Shown here piece by piece: positions 1 through 10,310 of a stretch of DNA of 64,000 bases; the stretch's first letter is position 1, and every line of letters starts with the position of its first letter. The notes beneath the pieces were generated by a model. The model was not told the DNA's origin. It was given only the letters and a program-made list of their open reading frames with translations, and made no database searches. Source of the stretch: Straminergon stramineum (lineage: Eukaryota > Streptophyta > Bryopsida > Hypnales > Calliergonaceae); NCBI GenBank assembly GCA_963920665.1, contig OY987265.1, forward strand, positions 15,381,001 through 15,445,000. Reading direction: 5' to 3'. A program made the translations under genes and the position numbers.

Positions 1-475
1 CTCTTGTTTTTATTTAGGAATGTTTTCACCCCATGAATAGTCATTCATTTCCAATTAATGAAAAATTAGTCCAAGTGTAGGTCTTTAAGCTTAGTCTATG
101 TAGACTATGTTTCTACTAGTAATCATTTAATCAACCAATGTCCATGATTTTTATGAGGATAAAGAGGAAGACACAAATGTTTCAATGGAAGCTCAATCAA
201 AAATGAGAAAAATGTAGGAAGAAGTATGGAAAAAAATTTGAAGGCATGTACAAAAGAGCAAGAGGAAGTACTAGGTTGCATCATGTAACCTTGCTGCATA
301 GATACACTATGCCCTCAAGGAGTCAAGGATCCTTTAATCTTTATTTCTTCTATCAAAAAATAGCTTTCTTTATGAAGAGATTATTCTATCCTTCATCTTT
401 TTATATTCTTTGGAAAAGATTATTTGAATGCCAGACTTGTATGTGAAGTAAATTTTATTCATTCTTATTGGTGGC
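1..475. other. Intergenic DNA, nothing recognised
   Basis: AT-rich sequence with no ORF that looks coding. I saw no match to the modules that recur in the rest of the window. Confidence 0.5.
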
Positions 476-942
476 TTAACCTCTAAGGTCCCAAAGCCTT
501 GTTTTCATCAAAAAAACACAAAAAAAAATTCATTTCTATTTCAACTTTTCATAAATGAATTCTATGAGTTATTTTTTCTAAAAGATGCTTTGATTCCATA
601 AAAAACAAGATTGTCCATAATTTTTTCAACTTACAATAGTTTAAATAGAATTAATCCAAGCTTCATATGTATACAAAAATATAATCTTTGAGAAAAAAAA
701 TTAAAAATTAAAAAAATCCAGCTTTTTGTGATTTTTTGGGTGCTACCCCTTGAACTACATTTTAGACTTAGAGTGACATAACTTTTGCTCCTAGGCAATG
801 ATTGAAATAAGAATTATATTTCTAGAAAGCTAATGTGATTTTCTATCTTTAAAAAAATTTAGAAAACCATGATAAGAATTGAGGCCATACAAGCCTATCC
901 TAAGTCTCAAGGACTTTGGGACTTAAGGACTTTAGGGGTCAA
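476..942. mobile_element. TTAA element, family D, internally deleted
   Basis: The left end is TTAA-CCTCTAAGGTCCCAAAGCC and the right end is GGACTTTAGGGG-TCAA, so the right flank is TTAA with one change. The interior resembles the second half of the family D copies at 17617-18540 and 45163-46086, for example the stretch around the repeated phrase AGTTATTTTTTC. At 467 bp it is about half their length. No coding sequence is visible. Assignment to the TTAA group rests on the termini and on homology with better copies. Confidence 0.6.
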
Positions 943-2450
943 TGCAAATGATTGAGGTTCCATGCACAATGTAAAAAATTATATATTATTAGCTCATAGA
1001 TAGTAATTGGAATATGTGTGGATTGAATCAATTTCTTTCAAGTTTCACTACCAACGAGTTGGTCTATCTAATGGCAAAATATAATTAGAACTCATAAACA
1101 TTGATGTTAACATAGGAATAAATTTATCAACCTTAGACCTGAGTAATGCTTGAAGGAAATAATAAATTTTCATTGGAAACAATACCTTCCTTGAAATGGT
1201 TTTATAATGCCATGTAAATACAAGTCCCTAGTTTCCAAAAATCTATCTATTGTCAATTTAAGGTACTTGGACATCACCTCTTATCTTAAACAACTAAGTT
1301 TTTAATCCCATTCAATAGTAATCCATCGTGTAATGCAATGAACAATATATTTATTTGATCCAACAAAGTCAACTACAAAAAAACTCATTCAAATCCGTTC
1401 ATTCCCATTCATCCTCTTTAGACTCATTCATAGCCATATCTTTTCACGGAACCACAAATATAAACATCATTCTTGTGTAGAGAAGTTTTAAAATTTCCAC
1501 AAGTTTTTCTAAAAATGCTCATCACTCATTGCTCAATGCTTTATGTTTGTTGCTCCTTGCTTATACTTTCGCAATGTTGCATCCTTAAATCCAATGATGG
1601 ATGAAGGACTATAATTTTTTCTCTTTCCTATCTTTAAGCCTTCCATTTAACAAAGCATAGTCTTCAATTTCTAAATTGTTCAGATTTTTGTAACTCACTA
1701 AGAGCCTCTTCGGAACCAAGGAGGCTCATAGATCCATATGTGCTTGTAAGAGTCTTCTCAAAACCAAGAAGGCGTTTAGGCCATCCTTACTCTTTATCAT
1801 CGTCTCCTAATGAGCCTCGTCGGAATCAAGTAAGCTTTTAGGGCCCCCTTGAAAATGTGGTATGTTAGATGATTTTACTACCCAATCAATTTGTAGGAGT
1901 GTTTAGAATGATTGTTTGGAAGGGTTTTGCCAATCCAAAGAAAATGCATGTGAGTTTGGGACTTCACCAATCTAATTCAAGCCATCCATACTTATGATTA
2001 TTGTCTCCCTAAAAGCCTCCTCGGAACCGAAGAGGTTCTTAAGACCCCCTATAGAAGGCCGATATGTATGCATTATAATGCGAACAATTTACATCACTTG
2101 TGTTGATATCAAATGAATGCGCCTTATCCGCCTTCAAATTAGATGTTTTATGATGTCATTGATTTCTTTTAATATAAAAATTCTAGGATATAATTTTTTT
2201 CATGCAACAACTTTCATCTACTTTCATTTGCCATCATCTTCATCCATCCAAAGCAATGGATGAAATAAGTGATCTACATCCAAATTTTTATTTTTTTCTA
2301 AAATTTCATTTCTAAATATAGAATTAATGATAATTATGAAATTTAAAAAATATAATAAAAAAAAGCTTACTACTCAAATGCAACCGCTCGTTGCTCCCCA
2401 CTCACACTTTATCAACCCTGCAAAGAATGGACCTATTGGTCCAATAATCC
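943..2450. other. Single-copy spacer with a small hairpin repeat cluster
   Basis: No gene is supported here. This stretch lies outside the recurring modules, apart from a cluster of four hairpin-like units between 1701 and 2050 that is listed separately. Confidence 0.5.
1701..2050. repeat. Four dispersed hairpin units, GAGCCTC-loop-GAGGCTC
   Basis: Four related units of about 30 bp lie near 1701, 1750, 1811 and 2011. The first is a perfect 7-bp stem, GAGCCTC (1702-1708) with GAGGCTC (1721-1727), around the loop TTCGGAACCAAG. The other three keep the loop core CGGAACC or a variant but have imperfect stems. The DNA before the third and fourth units is also related (CCATCCTTACT.. and CCATCCATACT..), so the real repeat may be about 200 bp. 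Confidence 0.55.
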
Positions 2451-2748
2451 AAGCATTTTGGTGGCTACCTTGGTCATAGGGGGTCAGATCCTTTAACAGT
2501 TAAGAAGGTTCAAGATCAATGATCCTTGACCATAATTCCATTTGATGAGTGTTTTGAAAGCCCAAGTTTAACATTCTAAAAGCACCTCTTTTGTTGCCTA
2601 AAGCTACAACTTGTTCTAATAAGCATGTGTTTATAACTAAACCCACCTAAACCATTATTTAATGAACCACATCTTTGTTAGCCTTAAATCGTCTACAAAT
2701 AGATATGAATATGCTATATCATTCTTTGACAATCATTAGGAAAATTCT

Positions 2749-2903
2749 GAATTCTAAACAAGGCTGCCAATTTTGCACCACAGGGGTGCAATTATAGAAA
2801 AAATAAAAAATATTTTAAAATTTGGAATCTGACATGACACTACTAGTGCCATATAAATGCCACATCAGATTGACTATTTTTTTTAATTTTTTTTAAATTG
2901 AAA

Positions 2904-2941
<38 letters not shown>

Positions 2942-3006
2942 TTTTATTTTCTGTACTTGCACCAGGGGTGCCAAAAATCTAATACTGGTAGCCTTGTTTA
3001 GAACTC
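2749..3006. mobile_element. MITE with about 26-bp terminal inverted repeats
   Basis: The left end GAATTCTAAACAAGGCTGCC pairs with the reverse complement of the right end, GAGTTCTAAACAAGGCTACC. The match continues for about 26 bp with roughly four differences. The flanks are AAAATTCT (2741-2748) and AAAATTTT (3007-3014), which fit a decayed 8-bp target duplication as made by hAT-type elements. The 258-bp interior is non-coding and contains a (TTA)n tract. The class call is tentative, because TIR length and duplication length depend on where the ends are drawn. Confidence 0.55.
2905..2940. repeat. (TTA)n microsatellite
   Basis: About twelve uninterrupted TTA units inside the MITE at 2749-3006. 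The poly-tyrosine ORF across this tract is an artefact of the repeat. Confidence 0.9.
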
Positions 3007-3455
3007 AAAATTTTCTTGATGAGTACCCAATTGCTTGCCAAGTGAAAATGAATTCCACACTTTGTAGAAAAATGGGTGATGTCTGTTGAGAAAATGGGAA
3101 TTGAAGATCGAGAACTTGTTCACATTGGGTGACTAATGCTATTAGGCTAATCAACTTTAGATGTTAGCAAATCCTAAGATTATCTTTGTTGGTGAACAAG
3201 ATTATCTTTGAGGGATTTTCTCATGTGTCATTGGAGATGTATTGTTCATTATTTTTAATGTGATCTCTTTCATTTGTATTCTTGTAAAAAATTGAAGGAT
3301 CATAATTATAATTTTCTCCTTATTTTTTTTCTTCTTCTGATATATTTTCTTTCTTCTTATCCATTTAATTTTTTAGTGATTTCTTGAGTAGATTCACTGG
3401 AGAATCTTTGAAGTGGCTAAAGGAATTTGGATGATTCTATCATGAAATGCATAAC

Positions 3456-4412
3456 TTAACCCCTAAAGGACCAAACATTGTTTTTTGGCAACATAGCGAT
3501 TTGAGGCAACTCACTACAAATGGAATGTTTAATTTTTTTCTTTGAAATTTTGACAAAAAAAAGTGCCCAAGGAATAGCTTTAAGGCTCAACAATTTTAAT
3601 TACTTTTGAATACATGGTTAAAAAGCTATTGTATGATATGTAGTTTTCATTACTCGGTGGGCAACTCAAGCAACAAAAAAAACTTCTTCTAAAATCACTT
3701 TTTTTTAAATAAAAATTTGAAATTGATTTTTTCTCTCTATATATATAAACATGGGAAGCTTTTAATCATTCAATTTTGATTTATGAGATGAAAGTTATAA
3801 AGAGTTTTAGTTGTAGATAGTTTGTATATAGTTATGGAATCTCTACTCTAAAATAAACTTTGAAGACCTTTATTTAACTCCATTTTCAATATTTTTGGAA
3901 AAAAATAAAAAATTTAAGTGTAGATTTTTTATTACGAAATTACAACCATTGGGATTGGCATTTTTCAATTCCGTAAATAAATTGTCAACAATTTCATATT
4001 TTGCATCATTCTCTACTTCTTTCTACTTACTAAGTTTTTCATATATGTTGTACAATTCCAAATGATCTAAATTTTTTCAAGAATGTAGACAACTTGCCTT
4101 GAAGAATGAATCCAAAGAGTTACAACCATTTTGGACATTATTTCATAATGATCTGACCTTGTGAAGTGCAACTGCCCGGGATTTTGTAAGGTCAAAAGAA
4201 ATCTTTTTGTCAATTTAAACGCTATTATCTTGCAATCTATACGGTGGAAATTTCTGAAATTTTTTTCACATCTTCTCAAACTAGCGTACTACAAGATCCT
4301 ATGGATACATGTGTCCAAAATTTTATTTTTTCTAAAATTTGGTACTTGTACTAGAAATGGCAGTTTTGGAGCGTTTTTGGTGAAAATATAGTCAAATACA
4401 TTTAGGGGTTAA
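3456..4412 (-). mobile_element. TTAA element, family A, reverse orientation
   Basis: The element is flanked by TTAA at 3456-3459 and 4409-4412. The left terminus is CCCCTAAAGGACCA and the right terminus reads inward as CCCCTAAATGTATTTGACT. Internally it is the reverse complement of the family A copy at 6392-7322. The tandem copy at about 18541-18565 has no insertion at the matching position (ATAAATTGTAATCC against ATAACTTAA...TTAAAATCC). The element is non-coding. Confidence 0.8.
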
Positions 4413-5160
4413 AATCCAACGTTTAGGAGTAGGGAAAATTTTTCCATTCAATGGCAATACTAAAATTACCAACAAATTTGAACCTAAATTGAAGAAGTTG
4501 AGGGTTTGAACTCATCATTAGCCATTTCTACCACTGATTAAAACAACAAACATCAACATACGTGATAAGAAGTTTTTATCTAGATACTTTGATATGTTGA
4601 TGATGAGAATGTTTGATATACTAGCATGAGAGATAAAAGTGTACCAAAACCACCCATTTTTTGAATGATTTGTAGCTTTAATTCAAAATGCTTGAACTAA
4701 AATAGAATACTTTGAAAATTGATAACAAATAATAATATCTTTCTAGAAACGTTGAATCCTATTCTTCTAATAAAAATTGTAATTTTTCCATATACCCATA
4801 GTGATGCTCTCTAAAAATAGAAAACCAACAAGCAATAGAAGGGGATCATGACCTTGAAAAAGCCTCACAATTGTTCAAACACCTACAATCCATTTGGTTT
4901 TGTACTTTGAAATTTCATGACAAAATGCAATCATAGTAATATAAATTCAATCCCAACCAATCTCTCCATAGCTCACCACATCCTATGTTGATGTGCTTAC
5001 ACTGAGGTAAAGAATATCCTCTCCTTATCAAATCATTTACCATTAGGATCTTGACTTAGACGATGGAGGAGATCAAAAATGGTCACAAGGAAACCAAATG
5101 AATTTAAAAAAAAAACTAACTAATGAAATCATTTACATACTAATGAAGTTGAGTACTACA
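4413..5160. repeat. Spacer module, unit 0 copy
   Basis: Homologous by eye to about 18590-20100, 23880-25400 and 51340-52800, with shared phrases such as GAAGAAGTTGAG.GTTTGAA and ATTCAAAATGCTTGAACT. It holds the empty TTAA (4678-4681) that corresponds to the filled site at 18827. No gene is seen. Confidence 0.7.
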
Positions 5161-6100
5161 AAAGAATCCGTTTCAATCACCACTTAGCAAAGACTCACTT
5201 GTAGAAGCCAACTTATGGCCTCTTTAAATGTATTGGTCATTGGAGAAACTTCACAGGGTGTGTGAAAATAGCAATTGCATTTTCATATGTATCCAGTGGG
5301 TGGAGATGGATACAATAAGAAACCCACATGTATTAGATTCTCTCAAGATTGACTAGTCTCCACTAATGAAGTTGTCCACCGATATATGGGTGAAACTTCA
5401 ACTCCTCCTTTCCCACTTGCCCACATAGACAAGACAAACAATTGAGCTTGTTTTGTCATATTGCTTGAATTAGCACAAAGCTTGCCCATGGGGATCACAT
5501 GGAAGTTGGCCTTTAGAGTAGGCCAAACCAAAGCTAATAAGGTAGAAGCACCCAAATGTAACACCAATTGTTTACGGACACCTAAAAAACAACCTAAATC
5601 CAAGCACTTGTGGACCCAAAGGAGACAAGTGGGGTTCTAAAGTAGACATGTAGGGTTCCAAGAAGTTGCCATTATTCCAAGAAGCAACCAATCACCCGCA
5701 CTCGATTCAAGTTTAGAGAGTGTTGCTTTTGGGTGTTTTTGTGCCCACTTTGGTGTTAGTCTAATGTCCACAGTAGGTGCATCTACGAAGTACTTTTCCA
5801 AAATTTGTATAATATTCATACAAGCTCAGAAAAATACGAAACCAATTTGGTTGGTTCCTAAACCATTTCCTGACACACACACATAATTTTTTCCTGTACA
5901 CACCCTCCATATCAACAAATCCAAAACAAGTGTCACATTTAGGTGCTTCTACCTTAACCCAGGGACCCAACAGAAGAACAGCTTCTTGGGTGATCAACAT
6001 GCCTTGGGCCAACCCAGAGCACCACAAATGATGGGATGAAGAAATTTCGAAAATCAAACCTGTTTCAGAGCCCAACAACATAAGTTATATAGCCAAACAA
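5161..6100 (-). pseudogene. Decayed copies of the small two-pass membrane-protein gene
   Basis: On the minus strand the start at 6081 reads MLLGSETGLIFEIS, which is identical to the start of the intact ORF at 26475-26666. Frame is then lost and the hydrophobic segments are broken. A second remnant near 5170-5210 keeps parts of the 3' end next to the conserved AAAGAATCCGTTTCAAT stretch. Between them lies sequence matching the remnants at 27304-27610 and 55217-55440. Nothing here could make the 63-65 aa product. Confidence 0.6.
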
Positions 6101-6150
6101 GTGGCCTCGAAATAAAAAAACAAAAAGTTGACATGTTGACATTGGTAGAA

Positions 6151-6354
6151 TCAGAGAAGGAACTTCAGGCTCATTGATGAATTTAGAAGCATGAACCAAG
6201 TGAGTTTAAAAAAAAAAAATTGCATACAATGTTTCAGCAATTGCACATCTTCATTGACAAACCTTCCTGCTCGCAGATGCACAATTATATATCCCAAGAA
6301 GCGTTGGTTGTCCAGGGGCTGATAATTAATGCCAATCACGTTGTTGGTTTCCAA
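6151..6354 (-). CDS. Conserved short ORF upstream of the membrane-protein module (uncertain)
   Basis: The 67-codon minus-strand ORF contains NNVIGINYQPLDNQ and FVNEDVQLLKH. The same frame is kept at 26769-26951 and 53939-54121, and a further trace lies near 55600-55720. It sits 5' of each membrane-protein copy. The start differs between copies and the last 20 residues here are unrelated to the others. It may be part of the leader of the neighbouring gene, or conserved only because the duplications are recent. I do not recognise a family. Confidence 0.25.
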   Translation of the reverse strand: METNNVIGINYQPLDNQRFLGYIIVHLRAGRFVNEDVQLLKHCMQFFFFKLTWFMLLNSSMSLKFLL

Positions 6355-6391
6355 ATGCTAGTTCAATTAATCATCCCTGCAATATGCTTCG

Positions 6392-7322
6392 TTAACCCCT
6401 GAAGTTCCATGACTATATTTTCATCGAAATTGCTCCAAAACTGCCATTTTTAGTACAAGTAACAAATTTTTGAATTTTTTTTTGACACATGTAACCATAG
6501 GATCTTGTTGTATGCTAACTTCATAATATCTGGTAAATTTTTAAAAAAAATTGACCACATGGATTGCAAGATATGAACTTTCAAATCCACATAAATCCTT
6601 TTTTAGGCCCCGTAAAAAACAGAGTAGTTGCACTTCACAAGCTCACTTTTCTATGAAAAAATGTCCAAAATGGTGGTGCTTCTTTGAATTATTTTTCCTA
6701 GACAAGTTGGTCACATACTTGAAAAATTTCAGATCATTTGGAATTATACAACATGTAGGAAAAAAATAGTAAGTAGACAATAGCAAAGAATGATTCAAAA
6801 TACTAAATTGTTGAGAATTTCATTATGAAATTGAAAAATGCCAATCCAATGGTTGCAATGTTGTAATAAATTATCTACATCCTATGATTTTATTTTGTTT
6901 TTAAAAAATTGAAAATTGAGTAAGATAAAGGATTGTAAAGTTTATTTTAGAGTAGAAAATCCTCAACCACTTGCAAACAATAAATCCTCATAACTTTTAA
7001 CTCATTGATCAAAATGGAATGATTTAAAGCTTTCCATATAGAGAGAGAGAACTCTAGAAAACCAATTTTGAATTTTTGTTTCTGAAAATAGTGATTTTTT
7101 CTAATCTTCCTGGACTGCCCATTTATTAAAAAAAAGTAACATATTAGGCCATAACTTTTGACTCATACATCCAAATGTCATGAAATTTAGTGCATATGAA
7201 AGATATTCCTCATCCCACCTTCTATTGAAATTTGGGCCAAAAGTATGGAAATTTCTAGTCATAATTACTTGCCCAAAATTGCTATGTAGCTGAAGTATGC
7301 ATGATGGTCCTTTAGGGGTTAA
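6392..7322 (+). mobile_element. TTAA element, family A, reference full-length copy (931 bp with both TTAA)
   Basis: TTAA occurs at 6392-6395 and 7319-7322. The element begins CCCCTGAAGTTCCATGACTA and ends GATGGTCCTTTAGGGG. Tandem copies at 26978-26981 and 54148-54151 have a single TTAA in the same context (TTTCGTTAATGCTATCAC and TTTCCTTAATGCTATCAT), so this is a clean insertion with a TTAA duplication. The interior carries no ORF. It is the type copy for the family A entries elsewhere in the window. Confidence 0.85.
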
Positions 7323-7971
7323 TACTTTATCTGATTAACATTGAGGTATTTAAGAAGACACAAAAACCATGAGGTCTTCAAATATTGATCCCCGTTACCA
7401 ACAACAACTCATCCATTTCAACACTTGTTTGTGCTTATTAGTGAGTGGTGCAATTAATCCCTGAATGCCGGGTTTGTGACCGTGGAAATCAGGCCTTTTG
7501 GAATTGTGTGACATCATCCACTTTAAAGAATTAAAAAATACTCATTGGGAGTCAAACTACTGTAGAAGATCTCTCCTTTCCAACCCTAATTCTGAAGATG
7601 AATAGTTGCAATTCTATCCTACATAGGAGAATTCCTTGACATTCCTTGAACAAAAAACGTTCACTACATCATTTAGGGATTAAGTAGGACTCAACTAAGT
7701 GCCTATGTCTTGTAGCTTGGAATGGGAATGGGATGTTTTACTGTCAACTATATTGCTAGACAACCTCCCACTACAAATATTGCATGAAGAACTCACACTT
7801 ACAAATCAAAATTTGGCTTCATTAGATTTGGTACTCATGCCCAAAGAGCCCTCCATGACTCTACACTGATCTCCCCTCGGCTACGTGTTGGTTAATTCAT
7901 CACAAAAGTAGTATGTAGCCAAATCTACTTGCTAAAGAAACTTATAGAGTAAATGAAATCATTGATGTACC
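7323..7971. repeat. Pre-kinase spacer module, unit 0
   Basis: Homologous to 29889-30301, 33223-33567 and 57267-57666, with shared phrases such as ATTTAAGAAGACACAAAAAC and ATGTCTTGTAGCTTGGAATG. It contains the small TTAA element at 7454-7683. No coding sequence is visible. Confidence 0.75.
7454..7683. mobile_element. Small TTAA element S1 (222 bp between its TTAA flanks)
   Basis: TTAA lies at 7454-7457 and 7680-7683. The termini are TCCCTGAATG on the left and, read inward, TCCCTAAATG on the right. Three tandem copies have one TTAA in the same context and no insertion: 30020-30023, 33354-33357 and 57398-57401 (GTGCAATTAAGTAGGACTC or close variants). This is one of the cleanest filled-versus-empty comparisons in the window. 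The element is non-coding. Confidence 0.85.
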
Positions 7972-9183
7972 TTAACCCCTAAAGGACCAAGTGTCCATTT
8001 CAAGTATGCAAGAAGTCTCAGGTAGGTACCTACACAACGGTGCTAGTATGTGAGCCCAAGAATGCGAGCTTGTGAGCATTGAGCCTACATTATAGGTACC
8101 TATAATATAGATACCCCACAATATAGAAGGTGTATGTATCATAAACACCTATAATATGGGTATCTGTAACATATATACCCTATAATCATAGATGGTTTCT
8201 ATGGTATATACACCTTTAACATAGGTGTATAGTATTATAGGCTCATAGGCTCACACTCCTATGCTCACATAATAGCAACCCTCGGTACCTACAATGCCAT
8301 TTTTGGTCAGATGTTCATGAAATTTGCACACAATGTGTAAATATGTACCTCCTTGGTGAAAAACTCATTTTTTATTCTAATTAGGTTTCCGAATCACAAG
8401 TTATGCCGTCATGAATTTTTTAGGCAGCTTGAACAATTTAGGAATCTTTTGCAAAAAAGCTCATCAACTTTTGAAATTTGGCATGTATATAACTAATACA
8501 ATATGACATAAAAGTTTCCAAAAGAAAATTTATTTTAGTCCTTGAATCACATTCTAAGAAGAATCAAACTTTGTAAGCTAGGTTGGGGCAATTTAAAAAA
8601 AATAAACATTTTCTTCTAACCTTAAGTCGTATTATCTTGCAATTTGTGAAATCAAAATTCTTGACATTTTTTCCACATATTCCTAATGTTTGTCTCTAAC
8701 TTTTCAAAATTGAGATTTCAAATAAAATATTTCCTCATTGCACAAGAAATCATCAAAAAATGACTAGTGTATTGCCAATTCACTGAATGTACTTGAATTG
8801 CAAGGTAATTTAGAGTAACCTAGACCCCATATTTGCTTCTAAATTTTTTTAGGGGTGACCCTAACATCATATACTGAAGAATGGTCAAAATTCTCATTTT
8901 TGTGTAGAGCAAACATTTCACTCCAAAAGGCATCAAAGTCTACTAACCTTGTTTTCGCAACAATGAAAAAAGTTTTTTTTCTTACTTCAAATGTTATAAT
9001 CTTTCAATTCATGTAGTCTCATGGGCTGAAATTTTTTCCCCTCTTAAATAAAATACATTACTTCAATTTCATTCAGTTGAAGTTTAAAAAAAAAGTTTCA
9101 CTTTTCATTTTGAATAGCAATAAAAAAAACGCAGTTTTTGACAATGTCTTCCTGAATACCCCCTCGTCCCTTTTAGTCGTTAA
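7972..9183 (+). mobile_element. TTAA element, family B, carrying a nested MITE
   Basis: Left flank and end are TTAA-CCCCTAAAGGACCAAGTG, and the right end is TTTTAGTCG-TTAA (9180-9183). It aligns along its length with 30302-31238, 34783-35713 and 57667-58627; the shared core includes TGACTAGTGTATTGCCAATT. About 250 bp of its 1212 bp is a later hAT-like insertion (8034-8284). No ORF is supported. Confidence 0.8.
8034..8284. mobile_element. hAT-like MITE nested in the family B element
   Basis: An 8-bp direct repeat GTACCTAC (8026-8033 and 8285-8292) flanks 251 bp. The inward termini are CAACGGTGCTAGTATGTGAGC and GAGGGTTGCTATTATGTGAGC, alike in about 18 of 22 positions and close to a CAGGGTTGC-type hAT end. 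Other family B copies (30302, 34783 and 57667) run straight through GGTAGGTACC without this block. The interior is a large imperfect palindrome of TATAGGTACC-like steps. Confidence 0.8.
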
Positions 9184-9396
9184 GATTGTGGCCAAACCAT
9201 GTAAGAACCCAAATTAAGCGCTGTATTGGACACAAAAATGTGTGCAGGGAACTTGTGCTTGGAGTCCGAGTCAGCTGGGAGGATCACGTATGTATGCTTG
9301 AATGATAAACAGATACAAAGCGGGCAGGACCATAAAGTCAAAAACTGATTGGTTCGAGGCAGTTTGAAAACTGCCCTTTGCAAGCAATTGCCACTG
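9184..9396. repeat. Start of the kinase module
   Basis: Homologous to 36479-36661, 58628-58846 and, more distantly, 21869-22045. Short ORFs here (for example 9180-9383, minus) are not kept in all copies, so I do not call a gene. Confidence 0.6.
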
Positions 9397-10310
9397 GTAA
9401 CCCCTAAAATTCTTTCATGTTTAGAGACCCAAAACTACTTCAAAACGCTCAACCCCAAAACAAGGTCAAAATCTTCATCAATATTTATTTATTTTTAAAT
9501 CCAACTATAGGATCCTTTGGTTAACTTGTTCGAAGGGAAATTATCCCAAAATTTTCAAGTGGATATCTCTACCAAAATCCAAGTTCAATGTGCTTGAACT
9601 TTAAAATGTAGGCTTTCCTAGCCCTTCCAAAAAGTGAAGTTTGGTCTTTCAACATTTTTAGAAAAAACATGTATGTCCTAAAACTTGTGTATTTTAACCA
9701 ATATCTTGGAAATTGGGTTGAAAACATATGTACATTTTTTTAACCAAAATCACTTTCATATTTATTCTTTTTAAATTGTAAAGTGAAAGGTGGTATTAAT
9801 TGAAAGATAAAAATAATATACTAATAACTTTTGGAAAAATTTGAGGATTGTTAATTCTAATGGCAAGAATGTTCTAATAAACAATCAATATCCTTGATTT
9901 TTATTTTCAATGAAAAATATTCAAAATTGAGAGAAAAAGATGACTTTACATGTTTTTTCTACCTTCATTGCCTGCAAAATTAAACTCCTCCTAACTTTGA
10001 CCTCACTATTTGGAATTGCATGGTTCAAATGTTTTTCAAAAATTATCAATCTGTAGAATCCCAAAAAATAATTAAGATTTTTTTACAATATATATTTTTT
10101 GCTACTTGATTGGAAATTGAAATTCAAAAAAATCCTTCTAACATTTGCAATATTTGTAGAATTTCATGTAACAAAGCCTCACAGGTGGATTATGATGAGT
10201 AGCATTCATTCTACCAAATTCATGCAAAATTTTCAAGTTGTGAAGTCAATAAATCTTGCCAAAGGTCTCAAAAAGCCCAAAGAGGGCTCCTTGGTCCTTT
10301 GAGGGGGTAA
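9397..10310. mobile_element. TTAA-group element, family F, old and shared by all kinase modules
   Basis: The ends are GTAA-CCCCTAAAATTCTTTC and GGTCCTTTGAGGGG-GTAA, matching the CCCCTAAA...TTTAGGGG terminal pattern with flank GTAA in place of TTAA. The same block lies at 36662-37599 and 58847-59778, and a version without a clear right end at about 22046-22840 and 49516-50250. It therefore predates the tandem duplication. No empty site is available, so transposon status is inferred from the ends only. Confidence 0.5.

Larger units (their letters stand above)
2451..3455. repeat. Partial copy of the kinase far-upstream module
   Basis: This stretch aligns by eye with about 17000-17616 and 44530-45162. 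Shared phrases include ATTCCATTTGATGAGTGTTT and ACCCAATTGCTTGCCAAG. It is the left-most recognisable piece of the tandem array and is interrupted by the MITE at 2749-3006. No coding sequence is seen. Confidence 0.7.

Noticed and set aside
2898..3089. 63-codon plus-strand ORF with a poly-tyrosine run
   Set aside because: It is a translation of the (TTA)n microsatellite inside a MITE; nothing supports coding.
5343..5603. 86-codon minus-strand ORF in unit 0
   Set aside because: It overlaps the decayed membrane-protein module, and the equivalent frame is broken at 27304-27534 and 55217-55440.
9180..9383. 67-codon minus-strand ORF beginning MQRAVFKLP (also 58630-58833)
   Set aside because: The third copy near 36500-36660 has an in-frame stop and shifts, and no domain is visible. 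It most likely remains open by chance in young duplicates.
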